Origin: Protopterus annectens
Lineage: Eukaryota; Chordata; Ceratodontiformes; Protopteridae
DNA length: 64,000 nt
Direction: 5' to 3'
Assembly: GCF_019279795.1 (NCBI RefSeq)
Contig: NC_056749.1
Coordinates: 579,942,006 to 580,006,005, forward strand
Below are positions 34,624 through 47,584 of the stretch, in pieces; position 1 is the first letter of the stretch, and each line of letters starts with the position of its first letter. A model generated the notes under the pieces. That model searched no databases. It saw only the letters and a list, made by a program, of their open reading frames with translations, and was not told the origin of the DNA. The position numbers were made by a program, and so were the translations under genes.

Positions 34624-34844
34624 TTTTTTTTTTTTTTTTACTTGGGATTAGTTTAAGTTCACTACTTCTACTACCATTATCTGATCTAATTAATATAGAG
34701 TGATTATATATATATGGATTGAAAATCTTCCACACAGAGAAGTTTCTTACACTGTTTTGTTTTGGGACCCACTATATTTGTTTAGTGGGTTGTTTGAGAC
34801 TTCGGGGATACCATGGAGATTACTTATTTTTTGAACTGTAAAAA

Positions 34845-34845
<1 letters not shown>

Positions 34846-34921
<76 letters not shown>
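34846..34921. repeat. (CA)n microsatellite
   Basis: About 37 uninterrupted CA units. Confidence 0.97.
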
Positions 34922-34923
<2 letters not shown>

Positions 34924-35289
34924 TGGTGGTGATTTAAAGCAAGTATTCTCTAGCTCAAAACTTTCCTTACAGCATGTGATCACATACAGCTCTTTTCACT
35001 AGAAAAGTAATATAGCTTATTAGATTAACATGTACTGCAAAGCAGTGCATTCTGAAAGCATAGACTTAATATTAAGATACTTGAAAAATGTTAAATCTAT
35101 GAGTCTCACTCTCACAGACACAATACAGCCTATACAAGGGTACATTTACTATGGAAAAATACACAGCCCTGTAACTTTGGCTGCTTATAATAATTTGATA
35201 AGAATATCAGAAGGGATAGCCACCTGGTGTTGTAAACTTTGGCTCTAGATGACTCCAGGTGTCACCTTAAATTTAATATCCTCCTTACC

Positions 35290-35415
35290 TCCCTAACCCT
35301 AACCTTGTACTAACTCCCTGTCACACCATAAACCAAAAGTCTTCCTCCCTTTCCTAACCCAAATTCTAAGCTAATTCCCAGTTACTCCTTAAACCTAAAA
35401 TCCTCCATCTCCATT
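35290..35415 (+). repeat. Diverged ~62-bp tandem duplication
   Basis: Two diverged units: CCTAACCCTAACCTTGTACT...CACACCATAAACC and CCTAACCCAAATTCTAAGCT...TACTCCTTAAACC. No gene. Left of it, GTTGTAAACTTTGGCTCTAG (about 35229) resembles the SINE piece at 14090-14110. Confidence 0.6.
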
Positions 35416-35692
35416 TCCATTCCCCACTTACCAGTTCCTTGATGGCATCTGACCACTGGAGTAGCTGCATTCCAGAACTCATGTTCCAGTTCAAGCAGCT
35501 GCTAGCCTATGTGGGGGGGATGGAAAACAGACACTTGAGCCCCTGATTGTGAGTTCCTGGAATTCAAGCAGAGAGGTCTTGAGATGTTAAAGTAGAACCT
35601 ATATTCTCACATGTGCACACATGCACTTACATCTGTCTATGTGCATGTTTTGATTACAGAAAGATTTCATGCATTTTTCCTCCTTCTAGTGT

Positions 35693-35746
35693 GTTTGCGT
35701 GTGTGCGCGTGTGCGCGTGTGTGCGTGTGTGTGTCTGTGTGTGCTG
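35693..35746 (+). repeat. GT/GC alternating purine-pyrimidine tract
   Basis: GTGTTTGCGTGTGTGCGCGT and GTGCGCGTGTGTGCGTGTGT: a compound GT/GC tract with CpGs retained, prone to Z-DNA. Confidence 0.85.
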
Positions 35747-35749
35747 AAA

Positions 35750-38680
35750 AACTGTTTTCCTGCTGCTGCCGTTATAAGCATGTGCATGTGTGAACTGTAC
35801 AACATACACTCAGCAGCAGAAAAGAAAACCTTAAATCTTTCACATATGGCAATTATGCACAAAGTAGACATGAATTACCTGTTTTCTTTATAGGATTTAA
35901 GGGAATAATTCCTTGTTATAAGCCTGAATGACTTTTCCATTTACCCTGCCTGCTGGCTGACGGCCATCACTCAGTTCAGCACTGCACAAGATAACCACAG
36001 AGCCTTTGGAATCTTTGTTTTCTTTTGCCTTAGCTGTAACAACAGTGGTAACCTGCATATCTGATTCAGTCCAGATATCTACCCTCCTCTTCAATTACTC
36101 AGATTTGCAGCATGTTATTTGGAGAAGGAATGACCTGACCTGCTTACATTCATCTTCAAAGATTAATTCAGCCTTCTTGCTTTTTATCTAAATGATTCTT
36201 CCCTCTAATGTATTCAACTCTTACACAGATACGAAGAATTAGTCATCAGATAAGGCCCACACAGTACATCTTGTCTATTCATTTTTGTTTTGGTTAAGTC
36301 TAAAAGGAGATTAACTCCACTGAGACTGAAGCATGGTCCTGTTCTAGGGGCTCAAGGCTTTCCAGGATGTAACTGATGAGCAGTGCAGAGAGAAACATAA
36401 AAGACTGTAGCAGTCTGTATAGTGAAATAAGCACACTGATATAATAAAGCATTTAATCAACATGTTCATTCACATGCTGTTTTACTGGAATCTGACCTCT
36501 GCTGCCTTAAGGCAGCTTAGGAAGTGTGCCAATTTTATTAATGAAATAGCAGGAGCGGTCTGCCTTTAGAGACTAGATGCAGTGAGACTTTCACTGAACA
36601 GTCACCTTCTGGTACTGCAAGGCATAATCCTTTCCTTATATTCCAGTACAGCAGTGCTGTCACCCACTTCCCATTTTCCCGGTTTCATTACCCAAATACT
36701 GCATCTACTACCCTCTCTCTGACTTTTTCTTTTGCTTTCCTTCTCTATCATTTTCTCATGAGCCTATTTTTCGGAAGTTTAAGACATACATGGATATCAT
36801 ACCTTATAATTGTAATTTTGCCTCATGATTCCCTCAGTCTATAACAAAAATGTCTGATTCACTCATAAATGTTATAATTAAAATCAGAAATGCTGCCAAG
36901 CATTATGGTTGTATGATGTTCATAATAAAATGAACAGTAATTTAAATATTCCATCAAGTTTCTATTAACAATATTTAAAATGTATTACTGATTTTGGGCA
37001 TTTATACTGACTGCTTCTGTATTTGTCACTTGTTTTTGAGTAAGATGGTAGACAGTTTTTTTATCAAACATGGCAGTGAACAGACAGACCTCCTCAATGG
37101 CATCTATACGTACTTGACACACCTTGTTAGTTTCATTTTCTTCAAGTCTGTAATAAGGCATACAGGTTATCTGTATTTTCTTCTTAAGGCAAATGTCTCC
37201 TTTCCCTGCATTCTTTCATGCCTTTCCCCCTACTAATTCATAATTAGCAACCTATTACCAGCTTGTTTTCAACATCTTTAGATCTGCAGAATTATGTGCA
37301 CTCTGAATAATACACCTTCCTTTTGGGTACATAATGCCACACAGCCTTATGTTAATATTTAGAGTTCAGTGTATTTTAGAAAGTGTAAAAAGCTCAGTGC
37401 CATAATAAAATGAAATGACTAACAAAACATGGGATTCGTCACTGTTTTTAATTATGGGATGATTCATAAGAAGATGACAAGTGTAAATGTCATATAGGTC
37501 CAGGCATGTTATGTTCCGTTCGGCTGAAGTGTAAAGGATGACACTTCTGTGAGGAAATAATGGTTATTAAAGGCATAGGCTGCCAAGACAAATTGGATGG
37601 GTAGGCCTCATGTGAAGTATACCTTCACAGATTTTTTTCAGGTCCAGAACCGCTAACGATTTTAGCTGCTCATACATCTCTAATTATCCATTATTATGCC
37701 TTGATGTCCCTGCATGTACACCATTTAAAGGCAGACACATGGTGACATTATACACATGGTAACATTATAACATGGTAACATTATATACATGGATGAAGTA
37801 GCTTTGCCAGTAGTGCTCTAACAGTCTCTCCCAAAATGTGCAGTGCCTTGTGCTAATGATCATGCATTCCACTCAGACAGCCACTGAGCATGTGCTGTGG
37901 ATGAGCTCTCCATACTTATTTTCTGAATTTCCCGTGACTGTTGGTCAAGCAGCTGTATGATAGTGCTGTTCCCTGCAAGACAGCAGGATGTCCATCAGTA
38001 AATCCTCTCTTTTATGGCTTGGCCTCCATCACCTATGATGTTAGCTGAAAATGGGTCTCCAGCACTGCAGGTAAACACAGTATGCCACAGTGCTGGCTGA
38101 CCGTAGCCATAAAACTGTGGCATTTGCCAGTATTATCATTTCTTGAATGCATTTTATTAACCTGTTATCTGTCGCACCCAAGTCAGACGTTTTGAAAGGG
38201 AAGACTGCATTTTATAAGATGTCTCCTCTGAACTAGTTCAGGTGAATATTTGGAATTGCAGATGCTTATTTCTACACTCAGCTTGTACTACAGATAGTCC
38301 ATGATATACAGCTTTCATAAGCAACCTTTTTGTGGCCCCTTGTTTATGTCATGTTTTCTTTATAGAAATGTTGGCACTTGAAATGCCAAGTGCCGACACA
38401 CTGACAAAAAAAAAAAAAAAGGATCTTGAACATCATTCTTCTCCTTTAAACATCTTTTTTGCAGGGGGTGCACTCCTGGTAGGTTAGCGAAGCCTCTACA
38501 CTCCCCAAATTAGCCATACCAACTGCAAGATCTACATACCTCAGAAAAAGGGGAATATTCTGGGAAATGGCCATCTTGGACTTGGTATATGCAAGTATGC
38601 TTTTTTGGCTCTTCAGTCCCTGTTTTAGGACTCACTCTAGTGGGGCCTGACATGTTAAGTGGTTACCTTTTTAAAGTCAT
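35750..38680. other. Intergenic, no gene recognised
   Basis: Several 60-80-codon frames (36006-36191, 36994-37236) lack any domain. A short tandem ACATGGTAACATTATA lies at about 37737-37790. An A19-type run is at 38403-38421. I see no transposon signature here. This is the largest stretch of apparently unique sequence. Confidence 0.5.
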
Positions 38681-38856
38681 TCAGCTGTTTTCATGTTTAC
38701 TCTTCCTGATGGGATTCTGCTTTAAACACATCATTCTATCTATAAAGAAATAATTTTCTATATTACGTCTAATTTTCTTCCTTCCAGAATCTGATCCTAA
38801 CCTTGCTTTGTACATTGATACATTTAACCAGTTACACTTTGAATAGCCGCATACTT

Positions 38857-38994
38857 CATTGGAGTGACTGCAAAACAGCTCTGTCACTCAAATTATCCTC
38901 TAAAGACTGGTCCCTTCTAAGCAACTTATTCAGGTCTAAATACTCCCCAACAAAGAAAGCATTTAAACACCTAAATAACAGTTACGGTAGTTAA
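38857..38994 (+). repeat. Left arm of a dispersed inverted repeat
   Basis: ATTGGAGTGACTGCAAAACA, then CTGTCACTCAAATTATCCTC, CAGGTCTAAATACTCCCC and AAGCATTTAAACACCTAAAT. The reverse complement occurs at 40951-41092 at roughly 80% by eye. The plus-strand frame LHWSDCKTALSLKLSSKDW and KKAFKHLNNSYG looks coding-like and is partly kept in the other arm. The parent element is unidentified. Confidence 0.7.
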
Positions 38995-40572
38995 CAGGAC
39001 TGACATACCATGTCTTTTTTCACTAGCCTCCTTTAAGAAAAATGTTTTCTATATTATTAATCATTTAAAGTGTTTTTGAATGCAGATAAATGTTAACCTC
39101 AGTAACATTTTTTTTATTTTGTAAAAGATCACCGACCACAGACTTGCTAGTTTCATGTTAAAAGTTCCTTGTGATAATTTCCTTAATGCTGACTATATAC
39201 AAATAAATGTCCTGCAGTGCTCTCAAGTGACTACAGCTGAACTGCAATTCTGCAGTCTCACTTAAATTTATTGGACTGCACTAAGCACTGTTGTCTTAAA
39301 CCAAATCCCTCTTCTCCGTAGGGGTAGGTGCACCAAGAAATCTACATACGTACAGACGTGGTCTTAGGAATCCAAAGCTTCATCAGACAGGGGCTCAGAT
39401 AATAAGATTAGCATAAGATGCCCTATGGCAGAATCAATAATATTTCAGAATAATTAAAGGAGTACTTTTAGGCAAAGCAGACTGCAGCAGTATAGTTTAG
39501 TCCAACATCACTTAAACTGCAGTAAGCAGGAGTCACTTCCCACCAGTAAATGGCTTATAATTCTTATTCTGGAAAATTTAGAAAAATTATCTAGCAACAT
39601 ACAAACTTGATATTATATAACCATACACAGAAAATATATTTTAACATGCAAAACATTCTTAAATGCAATATTTTAAATCTTATTAAAATTGATTAATAAT
39701 AACTTAATCCCACTAGTTTTACAGTTTCATGTCCTTCCTTCTTTGTAGTGTTACTTACCCACATCCATGACCTAATCATTCCAATTACTCAGTACTACTC
39801 CAGTCATTCTTTATGACCCCAAATGGTTAAACATCATCCTCTGTGACTTCCAGGCCAGGACTGTAATAAGTCTGATGTTGCAGAAATAAGAGAGTAACGG
39901 ATGAAAATGTGCAGGAGTTGCCAAATTAACCACTCAGCATAACCACCTGTTTTCATTGACAGGGTGCATAAAAAAGGGGGTACAGCTGAAATCTGCTGCT
40001 CAGTCGCTAAACAGCAGAACCGTTACCTGACACCCACTCCTACTACAGAACATTAGGATACTTAGCAGCTGGCAACAAAGAATGCCTTGATAGCAATGTA
40101 AATCCAAAGCCAAACTTGTGGACAATTTTAATACAGATTAGTTAGATCCATCAAACCATAGACAGACTTATCAAGTGAAAGAAGAATACTAATAAATTAT
40201 TATGTTCCAGAGAGCAATATTCAATATTCATGCCAGAATTTCAAAGCTATTAAAGTCTTGCAGTCACTGGTGCAAATAATTTCCATGTCTAACTAGTTAT
40301 TTTGTTCGGTGCAAATAAATAGCATTCTTGTTATAGAAATTGATTGAATCCTTCCTGAGTCAATGGTAAAGTGATTTTAGTATATGAATTTCATCATCTT
40401 TATAGATAAGAATGTTCTCCTAAAATTATTCAGTTTTTATGTTTTTAGTTAGTTAATTTAGTTAAGTTAGTTCATTTATTTACCTTTTTCCAGAAACAAG
40501 CTGCAAAGTAATGAATGTGAGCCTGCAAAGCTACCAATAAAATATTTTAGTTATTCACTAATAAACAGAGCA

Positions 40573-40662
40573 CTCCGCATGTAAAAATCAACTACCAATC
40601 ATTAGCGGATTGGAGTTCTGCTGTGGCGACCCCTAACCGGGAAAAGCCAAAAGAAATAAACA
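40573..40662 (+). mobile_element. 90-bp RTE 3'-end insertion with 13-bp target-site duplication
   Basis: Contains GCTGTGGCGACCCCTAACCG and GGAAAAGCCAAAAG, the RTE 3' terminus also seen at 53489. It is flanked by exact AATAAACAGAGCA at 40560-40572 and 40663-40675. A strongly 5'-truncated retro-insertion. Confidence 0.85.
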
Positions 40663-40950
40663 AATAAACAGAGCAAAATTTCAATCTAGTATTTAATTCA
40701 AAGGGTGAATGCATAAAGTTTCCTTTTTTATGCACCATCCTGAAACTGTGACTTTTCAGAAGCACCCTTTTGTGAATTCTTACATGCAGTAACTCCTTTT
40801 GATGTCCAGTTTTAACACTGGTAGTGAATTTTCTTCAAATTAGGTAGTTAATCATGAATGAACCATATTTCACCATTCTCTGAAGCAATGCCATATCTTT
40901 TGTGCTTTATTTAACAGATATTTTTAACAGTGAAACTGCTGTCAATGCTA

Positions 40951-41092
40951 TTAACTAAAGTAACTCTTATTTAGGTGCTTAAATGCTTTCTCTTTTGGGT
41001 AATATTTAGACCTGAATAAATCCACTGAGAAGAAATCAGTCTTTAGAGAATAAATTTGAGTGACAGAACTGTTTTGCTGTCACTCCAACGAA
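40951..41092 (-). repeat. Right arm of the dispersed inverted repeat
   Basis: Reverse complement of 38857-38994 (CATTTAAGCACCTAAATAAG on the minus strand). About 2 kb of apparently unique DNA lies between the arms. Confidence 0.7.
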
Positions 41093-41230
41093 GCCTGTCA
41101 GTTTCAGATTCTGCAAGTTGTTTGAAGGAGTGATTCTTTTAAAGTGTAAGCCCAACATATAAAAGCAAGAAACTAAGGGGGAATGTGAATTACATTTCAC
41201 ATTGATAGTTTAATGTTTGGAGAATCAGAA

Positions 41231-41514
41231 TGCAAAACAGAAAAGAGAGACCAGCAGCTGTAGCATCAGTATCCTTTATTAGGCTGGTAGTAAAAACTCC
41301 ATGAACATGTAACACAGACCGGTTTCGGCTAAAAAAACTTCTAAGCCTTCCTTAGTGTAAAAGTGTTATCATCAAACATTTCCAATATATATCGTAATCC
41401 AAATCACATGATCCAATTAGAGATGCTCATTCAATGCTGCTCTCTCTTTTCTGTTTTGCATTTTGCCTTGGTTTGAGTCCTTGCAGCCTCCATACGTGCA
41501 GAGTCTTTTTTTGT
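41231..41514 (-). mobile_element. 284-bp foldback retro-insertion with 16-bp target-site duplication
   Basis: Flanked by GTTTGGAGAATCAGAA (41215-41230) and GTTTGGAGCATCAGAA (41515-41530), 15 of 16 identical. Inside, TGCAAAACAGAAAAGAGAGA (about 41231) and its complement TCTCTCTTTTCTGTTTTGCA (41441-41460) face each other. The middle carries GACCGGTTTCGGCTAAAAAA and CTTCTAAGCCTTCCTTAGTG, wording typical of Penelope-like 3'/pLTR ends on the minus strand. I take it as a short PLE-derived foldback copy. Confidence 0.6.
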
Positions 41515-42134
41515 GTTTGGAGCATCAGAAGCCACTAAAATGTTACACAGTGTGTGATAATCAGGTTGTCAGAAGTAAAAGTGAACAGGAGAGCTATATT
41601 TTGAATGGAATAAATATCAGTGAGTAGTGCAATTTAAAACTACAATTCTGATTGTTTTATATTATTTAAAGTAACTTAGATGCAACCAGAATAACTTAGA
41701 AGAAGTAACTAAAGAAGTTTCACTTATGTTACTGTAGTACATCCTGCTTTACTGTATCTGAACGTCCACAGTTCGGGTGGTCAAGACAAAAGGGGAATGC
41801 TCCTTTCTTCAAACATGCAGCAAGTCTGAAGCTGGTTATACTATAATGGAAGAACAGCAGGCACTGTTGGGGATTGGGGTGGGCCTTGTCCCCCCATTAA
41901 CATACAATATAATTGCTATATATATTTGGCAAGACGTGTTTTGGGGTTTATTCTGCTGCTTTAAATTAATTGTACCTTTTACATGTTTTATGTTCAGGCA
42001 AGTTTGTTTTGGTGTAGGTAATTTTGTGACAGGTTCACTGGTGATACTCTTGTTGATAATGAGTATCCCAGTTAACTGCTAACGGCCAACTATTTATAGA
42101 TTCATATATCAAATGTAGCATTTAGAGAGAAGAT

Positions 42135-42163
42135 CCCCCCCCCCCCCAAAAAAAAAAAAAAAA
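42135..42163. repeat. C13-A16 homopolymer junction
   Basis: A run of 13 C directly followed by 16 A. It could be a site of assembly or sequencing length error. Confidence 0.9.
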
Positions 42164-42169
42164 TTCACA

Positions 42170-45100
42170 GACTTCTTTTCAGGCTCTCTAGTATCAAGCA
42201 TGCAGTCAAATTCTGGGTGAAATCATAAATATTGTTCACATGTAAGGGTGTTGTGTATCATAAGCATAATGTTGAGGTGAAATACAGTTTAAACCTAAGT
42301 GCCAAAAGATGCTTAAAGAGCTTGTATGCAAGCAAGGAATGGGACACAAATGATATATGCAAATCTGCGGTGCATGTTGTGAATGCATGTGTATATACTA
42401 TAATACAATTCAAGCTGTCTAAAAGCCATAGATGTGTGTACCATGCAGAACTACAGTTTCTGACTGCACTGAATTGAGAACATGTCTTGTAACCTGATAA
42501 ACACAGTCAGCATGCTAATTGTAGCTAGGGAATAATGGGTAAGATCCGTGCCTCCTGCTTTCATCAGAGTATGACAGTGCTGGTACTCGTCACACTTCCT
42601 GCGAATAAACTTAAGTTGAAAGAAGAAGCTAGAAAATAACTGAATCCATGTCATACCTGTGAACTAACCATATGACGTGCAGAGTTAGACAGTTACAAGC
42701 AGACAGCAGGCCAACACCACCGTAGACAAAGGATATATACTGCACTCTCACTGTTTGCAATAAACTGGCAAATTTCAATGACATTATGGTTCACAACTGA
42801 ATATCATTAGGCTCAGGAGAAAGATACTGAACCAGTGCTGACAATAATAATATAACAAGTAAAAGATGATACCAGCATACTAACACAGTCACAGTTTGAA
42901 AGGGCACCAATAATTTGGACCTTCCATACCATGGTTAGAATAAGTGACGTAATAGAGTGAAGTATTGAAAATTCATCACCATCCATAACTTCAAAGATGC
43001 ACATGCATATCTGAGCTGCATGAGGTACCACACATTAAATGCACAGGCAGTGTAGTGTGACCATAATGGAAGAATTTGTGCAAAGTGTGCAGAACACCCA
43101 TGGGGATATCACAGCACATATCTATTGCATGTGTCAGCGGATCATGCATGCAAAGCAGTGGTATACCACAAGGTCAGCTCTTAGGAAGTGCAGGATAAAT
43201 ATTATAACCAAGGCTACATGGACTGTCATTACAGAGGCTGACAAGGCATATACAGGCGTCCAGTGTACAACATGGATCATCACTGTGTGGATATTTCCCT
43301 GTATGAAGACATGATTTGTGTTATTAAACAATTTTATCAGTCTTCTCTAGCACACTCATGAAAAAGTTTGCAAGCTTGTGTCATGCTACATCCTGCATAG
43401 CATTACCCTGGAACCCTCCTGTAGCCACTGGTGTTACCACCACAGCAATCAGTTGATGCACGTTACTGTAGAGTCCCAGCACCGCCATCATGACATGAGA
43501 CCACACACAAATGCATAGCAGATGGGAAATATCTCATTTAGCATCTCTTTAACTTAATGTATGTAAATAATGTCTATCTGTATGTATGACTGCATGCATG
43601 TGCAACAGTGTTGTGACACCTGCTGAATCAAATAATATATAGAGCATGACAATGAACAGATATATCAGCGTCATTTGCAAGGTGCAAATCCAGGACACAG
43701 TGGACTAGCCACAGGCAGGCAACAACATACATGATGCTGGACAACTCAGTGTTAAGCACCTCTCTGACCTACTTTTCTGCATGACCATCCATCCTGGCAG
43801 TACTAACCAAAATGAACCTTGTAATTACCAAACTAGCATGAGCTTATTCATAGGATATCACCATCTAGCCAGGTATGGATGTAAAAGACTTTGTAAACAG
43901 TGTGTACATGAGATTGTGACAAGGCACAGATGCAGCAGTTCAGAAGCATGCTGATAGTGTAGCTACGCAGTAGCAGATATTCAGATGGCAATAATGGTAG
44001 TGTTAGCTTGGTAGGCAGTGATGGTCAGAACTGTGATGCCAGTGCAGGATCTCATGCTAAGGAATACAAAATAGTGATGTCACAGCAAGCAGCATGATGT
44101 CAATCTCCTGTCCAAGCCCAAGTGTTCTATTAATGAAGCATGGAGGTCATGCGACTCACAGCACACCTGTCTTATGGCTGCCACCTACCATGGCATCTGG
44201 TAGATATCTATCTACACCTTTGTCATTTAATCATTCATTATGGTATACTGCTCACACCACATCTGGAATGTGACCCACATTCAGCACAGCCATAGTGGAA
44301 GGGTGGGCTAGCATACAGAATGCTATCAACCCGCACAAAGAGTGAATGCACAGTGGCCTCAACAGCATTGTAAAGGAAAAGGGCAAACAATCATCTGTTG
44401 TGCTCCGCCTTTGTGCCCAATGTGATCTGACATGACTGCACATCAGTGTTTCACAGTACAGCCACAGCTGTAGATGCCTGCAGCACACACATGGGTGAAA
44501 AACATATGTTATGCTAGTAAGCATCAGTTAACATTAAAACAGTACAACATAATGTACACACATGGGTGTGTCATATCTTTTTACAGGTTGCCTGTATACT
44601 AATGGCCATACTGATTATCTGACATTAACTGTTCTGTGGCTGCAGTGAAGCTGTGGTAGTGACACCTGTGGAACATAGGCTCTGGGACATGATACAGTAG
44701 CAGTGGTTCCCTCAAGCCAATGCATCCCTATCATCCACTAACACCTATCCATGTGACACTGGGCTACTTTGAAGTGAAAGTGACCTGGTCTACAAAGTAA
44801 TATTTTTTCCAGTTTTACATGAAAAAAAATATTCCTGGAATGTATTGCTAACACCAGATCAGAGAACTTAATACTAAAAGTAAATATCAGCAATACAATC
44901 AACTTAACAGATATATTATACAACACCTTTCAAGTTTATAGAATACGCTTCTACTTCCCCTTACAAGCAGGAGAAAGCACTCTAACATTTTTCAAAATTA
45001 ATACAAATATATACATATTTTTTGGACAGATTTTAAACATGGAGAGATGTATGTAAAGAAATCAAACCATTTTACAACAACTCAGTGATCATGTAGTGAA

Positions 45101-45320
45101 ACTTACAAAATACTGTCTTACTCAAACTCCTAAACCAGCTTTACTATGAGTTGGGGTCCATCAGGGGGTAAGTTCACCATTCTCTTGTTCCTTCACTGTC
45201 CAAGCACAGGCTTTAGCATGAGTTCTGCAGGAGGCAAGTTCACCATTCTCACATTCTGAAGTTTCACTACAATAGGATTTGGTAACTTTAACTAGTCAAT
45301 CTGTGGTTTGGGATCCCATA
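42170..45320. other. Unassigned block, TG/CA-rich wording
   Basis: The stretch has many TGCATG, CACATG and TGTGACA words and short frames without domains (43039-43314, 42813-43031, 44252-44524). The style resembles decayed Harbinger-type DNA (compare GAAGCATGGAGGTCATGCGA at 44139 with CAAAGCATGGAGGTCAACAC at 4893), but I cannot demonstrate a domain. A diverged ~85-bp repeat lies at 45135-45265 (GGGGGTAAGTTCACCATTCT, GGAGGCAAGTTCACCATTCT). Confidence 0.35.
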
Positions 45321-45322
45321 GA

Positions 45323-45380
45323 GAGTGAGTGAGTGAGTGAGTGAGTGAGTGAGTGAGTGAGTGAGTGAGTGAGTGAGTGA
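45323..45380. repeat. (GAGT)n microsatellite
   Basis: About 14 tetranucleotide units followed by a short GT tract. Confidence 0.97.
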
Positions 45381-45949
45381 TTGTGTGCGTGTGTGTGTAC
45401 CAACAGGAAGTTATGACAATTGACTCCTGAAGACCAGTAGGCTGTGAATTTGACAGTCAAGCCAATGAAACAATATACCTTTGTACACTAACATGGCAAG
45501 GTTTTTGGCTATCCTGTAAACTTACACACATGCAGAGAAATCCACTGTCATATTGTTTGACCATTAGCTCTATATTAAAACACTGTTTCCTAGAACATAA
45601 TCTGCCAAACAGTCATTAAGTGTATGACAGCTGAACCACTGACCCCCACATATCTGTCATGAAGCAACAAGTAAGCATGTAGCTGTGGGCAAGTACTACA
45701 GAGACATGGGCTAATGCAATGTTATATTAGTTCTTAGGTTCGACTCTTCTCATGGTTCCTTTACAAAATTTGCAAATTTAGTCTCAGATTATCTTACATC
45801 AACAACGATGCTGCAATTTTATCCCCACCCCCACTTTTTTCATACAGCCATGTAACTTTCACTTGCCAATTCTAAGTGCATTATACTGTGGTAACACCTT
45901 ACAGTGCTCTGAGTTGTGCATTTTGATTACAAACAGCAACTGTATTTAT

Positions 45950-46197
45950 AATGAAGTTTACCTTGTACATTTAATATAATATATTATAAATATTGCTTTA
46001 AGTTTTATTTATTCAGTGTCACACCTTGGACATGCATCGTACATGCAATCTTTGTCAAGTGTCTTATTGGCAGTATGTGTTTTTCTTTGCATTTCTTATT
46101 TGCTATTGTTTTTACCATTGTGGCCCATATTATGGCTGAAGAGAGCCCCTGTGGACCAGTTCACTCTCCTGGTTAACAAAATATAAATAAAATATGA
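45950..46197 (+). mobile_element. L2/CR1-like LINE 3' tail
   Basis: ATTATGGCTGAAGAGAGCCC, then TCTCCTGGTTAACAAAATAT and AAATAAAATATG. It resembles the 3' ends at 18.1 and 63.4 kb but is more diverged. The limit on the left is approximate. Confidence 0.5.
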
Positions 46198-46523
46198 AGA
46201 CTCTTGGGATATGCTTTACAAACAGCATGGCACAAAAAATAAGGGCCTGTCACTCAAGTGAATCTGTTATTCACTCTAGAAGGTGCTGTAGGTGAACAAA
46301 GCAGGCATCAGTCCACTTAGCATCCACAAAATTTTGCAGCTATTACCATGACAGGAAAGATGACACTACTGGCCTTCCCTAAATACAAGAGTCTTTACCC
46401 CTCCCTCCCCACTTCAGAGGCAGACTCAGTGTGCAATATCAACATGGTGTCCACCATAGATGTAGGTGGATCCTGGGAGATACCATAGCTTGGCATCTTC
46501 CTCCTCCTTCACTAGACCTACAT

Positions 46524-46597
46524 CCATCCATCCACAACCCCTTTTTCCTGTTTTTGCACATGGGGTCGGGGTTTCACTTCAACAGTGATAAATTCAT
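46524..46597 (-). mobile_element. 74-bp SINE/LINE 3'-end insertion with 11-bp target-site duplication
   Basis: The minus strand ends GACCCCATGTGCAAAAACAG, GGGTTGTGGATGGATGG, the same terminus as the insertion at 14000-14182. It is flanked by exact TAGACCTACAT at 46513-46523 and 46598-46608. Confidence 0.85.
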
Positions 46598-46609
46598 TAG
46601 ACCTACATA

Positions 46610-47580
46610 TGGAGACAAAACCAGAAGACTATGCATCATACATACTACAATGACATTGTAAAATATACAGACTGGAATTATAGCACCTGTATATTTACCC
46701 TGCCAGCTGTTAACCAGATGTCACTAAGCAAAGATGTACAAGATGAGGGTGTAAAAAAAAATCTTACGGCACAACTCTGGCTCATGATCTTGATTTTCTT
46801 CCTCCAACTGCTAAAGCAGGTCAAAGTGATACTGCTTTACATCAATGCAGTGATGCCTGCATTGTTCTCCAGGCAAAACCCAGGCCAAACCATACCTGGC
46901 ATCTCTCTCTCTCTCTTTAAATGGGTCTTCATAATGGCTCAACAGGCACTACTTCTAATCGTTATGGAAGAAAAATAGAAGCAGCCTCTTCTCCATGGCA
47001 GCTATGTCCATACACTTAGACTAATTAAGGAGCAAAATGGTGGGCACTGGTGCACACATACACATTCATGCATGACATGTCATGCAAGTCTGCATTGCAG
47101 GGTGGTGCTATGCATGCTTATATGCTACATGGTACAGCTACATAGATAACCTATTAACACATTGGAGGCTTTGTGCATGGCTCATGTGGAATGAATTTGG
47201 TAGAGCACCAACCATTTCAAGCAATTCAAAGTAATGTGGGCTGTATTACCTAATCTGCACTGTAGCTGTGATACCTGGCATAGATTACCATGGTATAAAG
47301 CACAGTCATACTCACCATGTTAAATTTTACTGATCTGCATTGCAGTATTTGAAAATAGTGGCTATAACAATAAAGTGCAGCAGTCATTTATAAGCAGAAG
47401 TAAGGAAGAATAAGTTCTTAGTGAACTTACTGCATAAATGTACTGCTGTAGGAACGTGAGATAACAGGAACGTACACTGTCGTGTTGTAGGCTAAAGTCA
47501 GTAACGAACAATTCAGGATGGATGATATTCTATAAACATACTGGTAGGACAACAGGTAACATACATATGAAAGCTGTTGT
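46610..47580. other. Intergenic, nothing recognised
   Basis: A 115-codon frame (46631-46978) and a 69-codon minus frame (47427-47636) have no recognisable motif. Confidence 0.5.
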
Positions 47581-47584
47581 GGTA

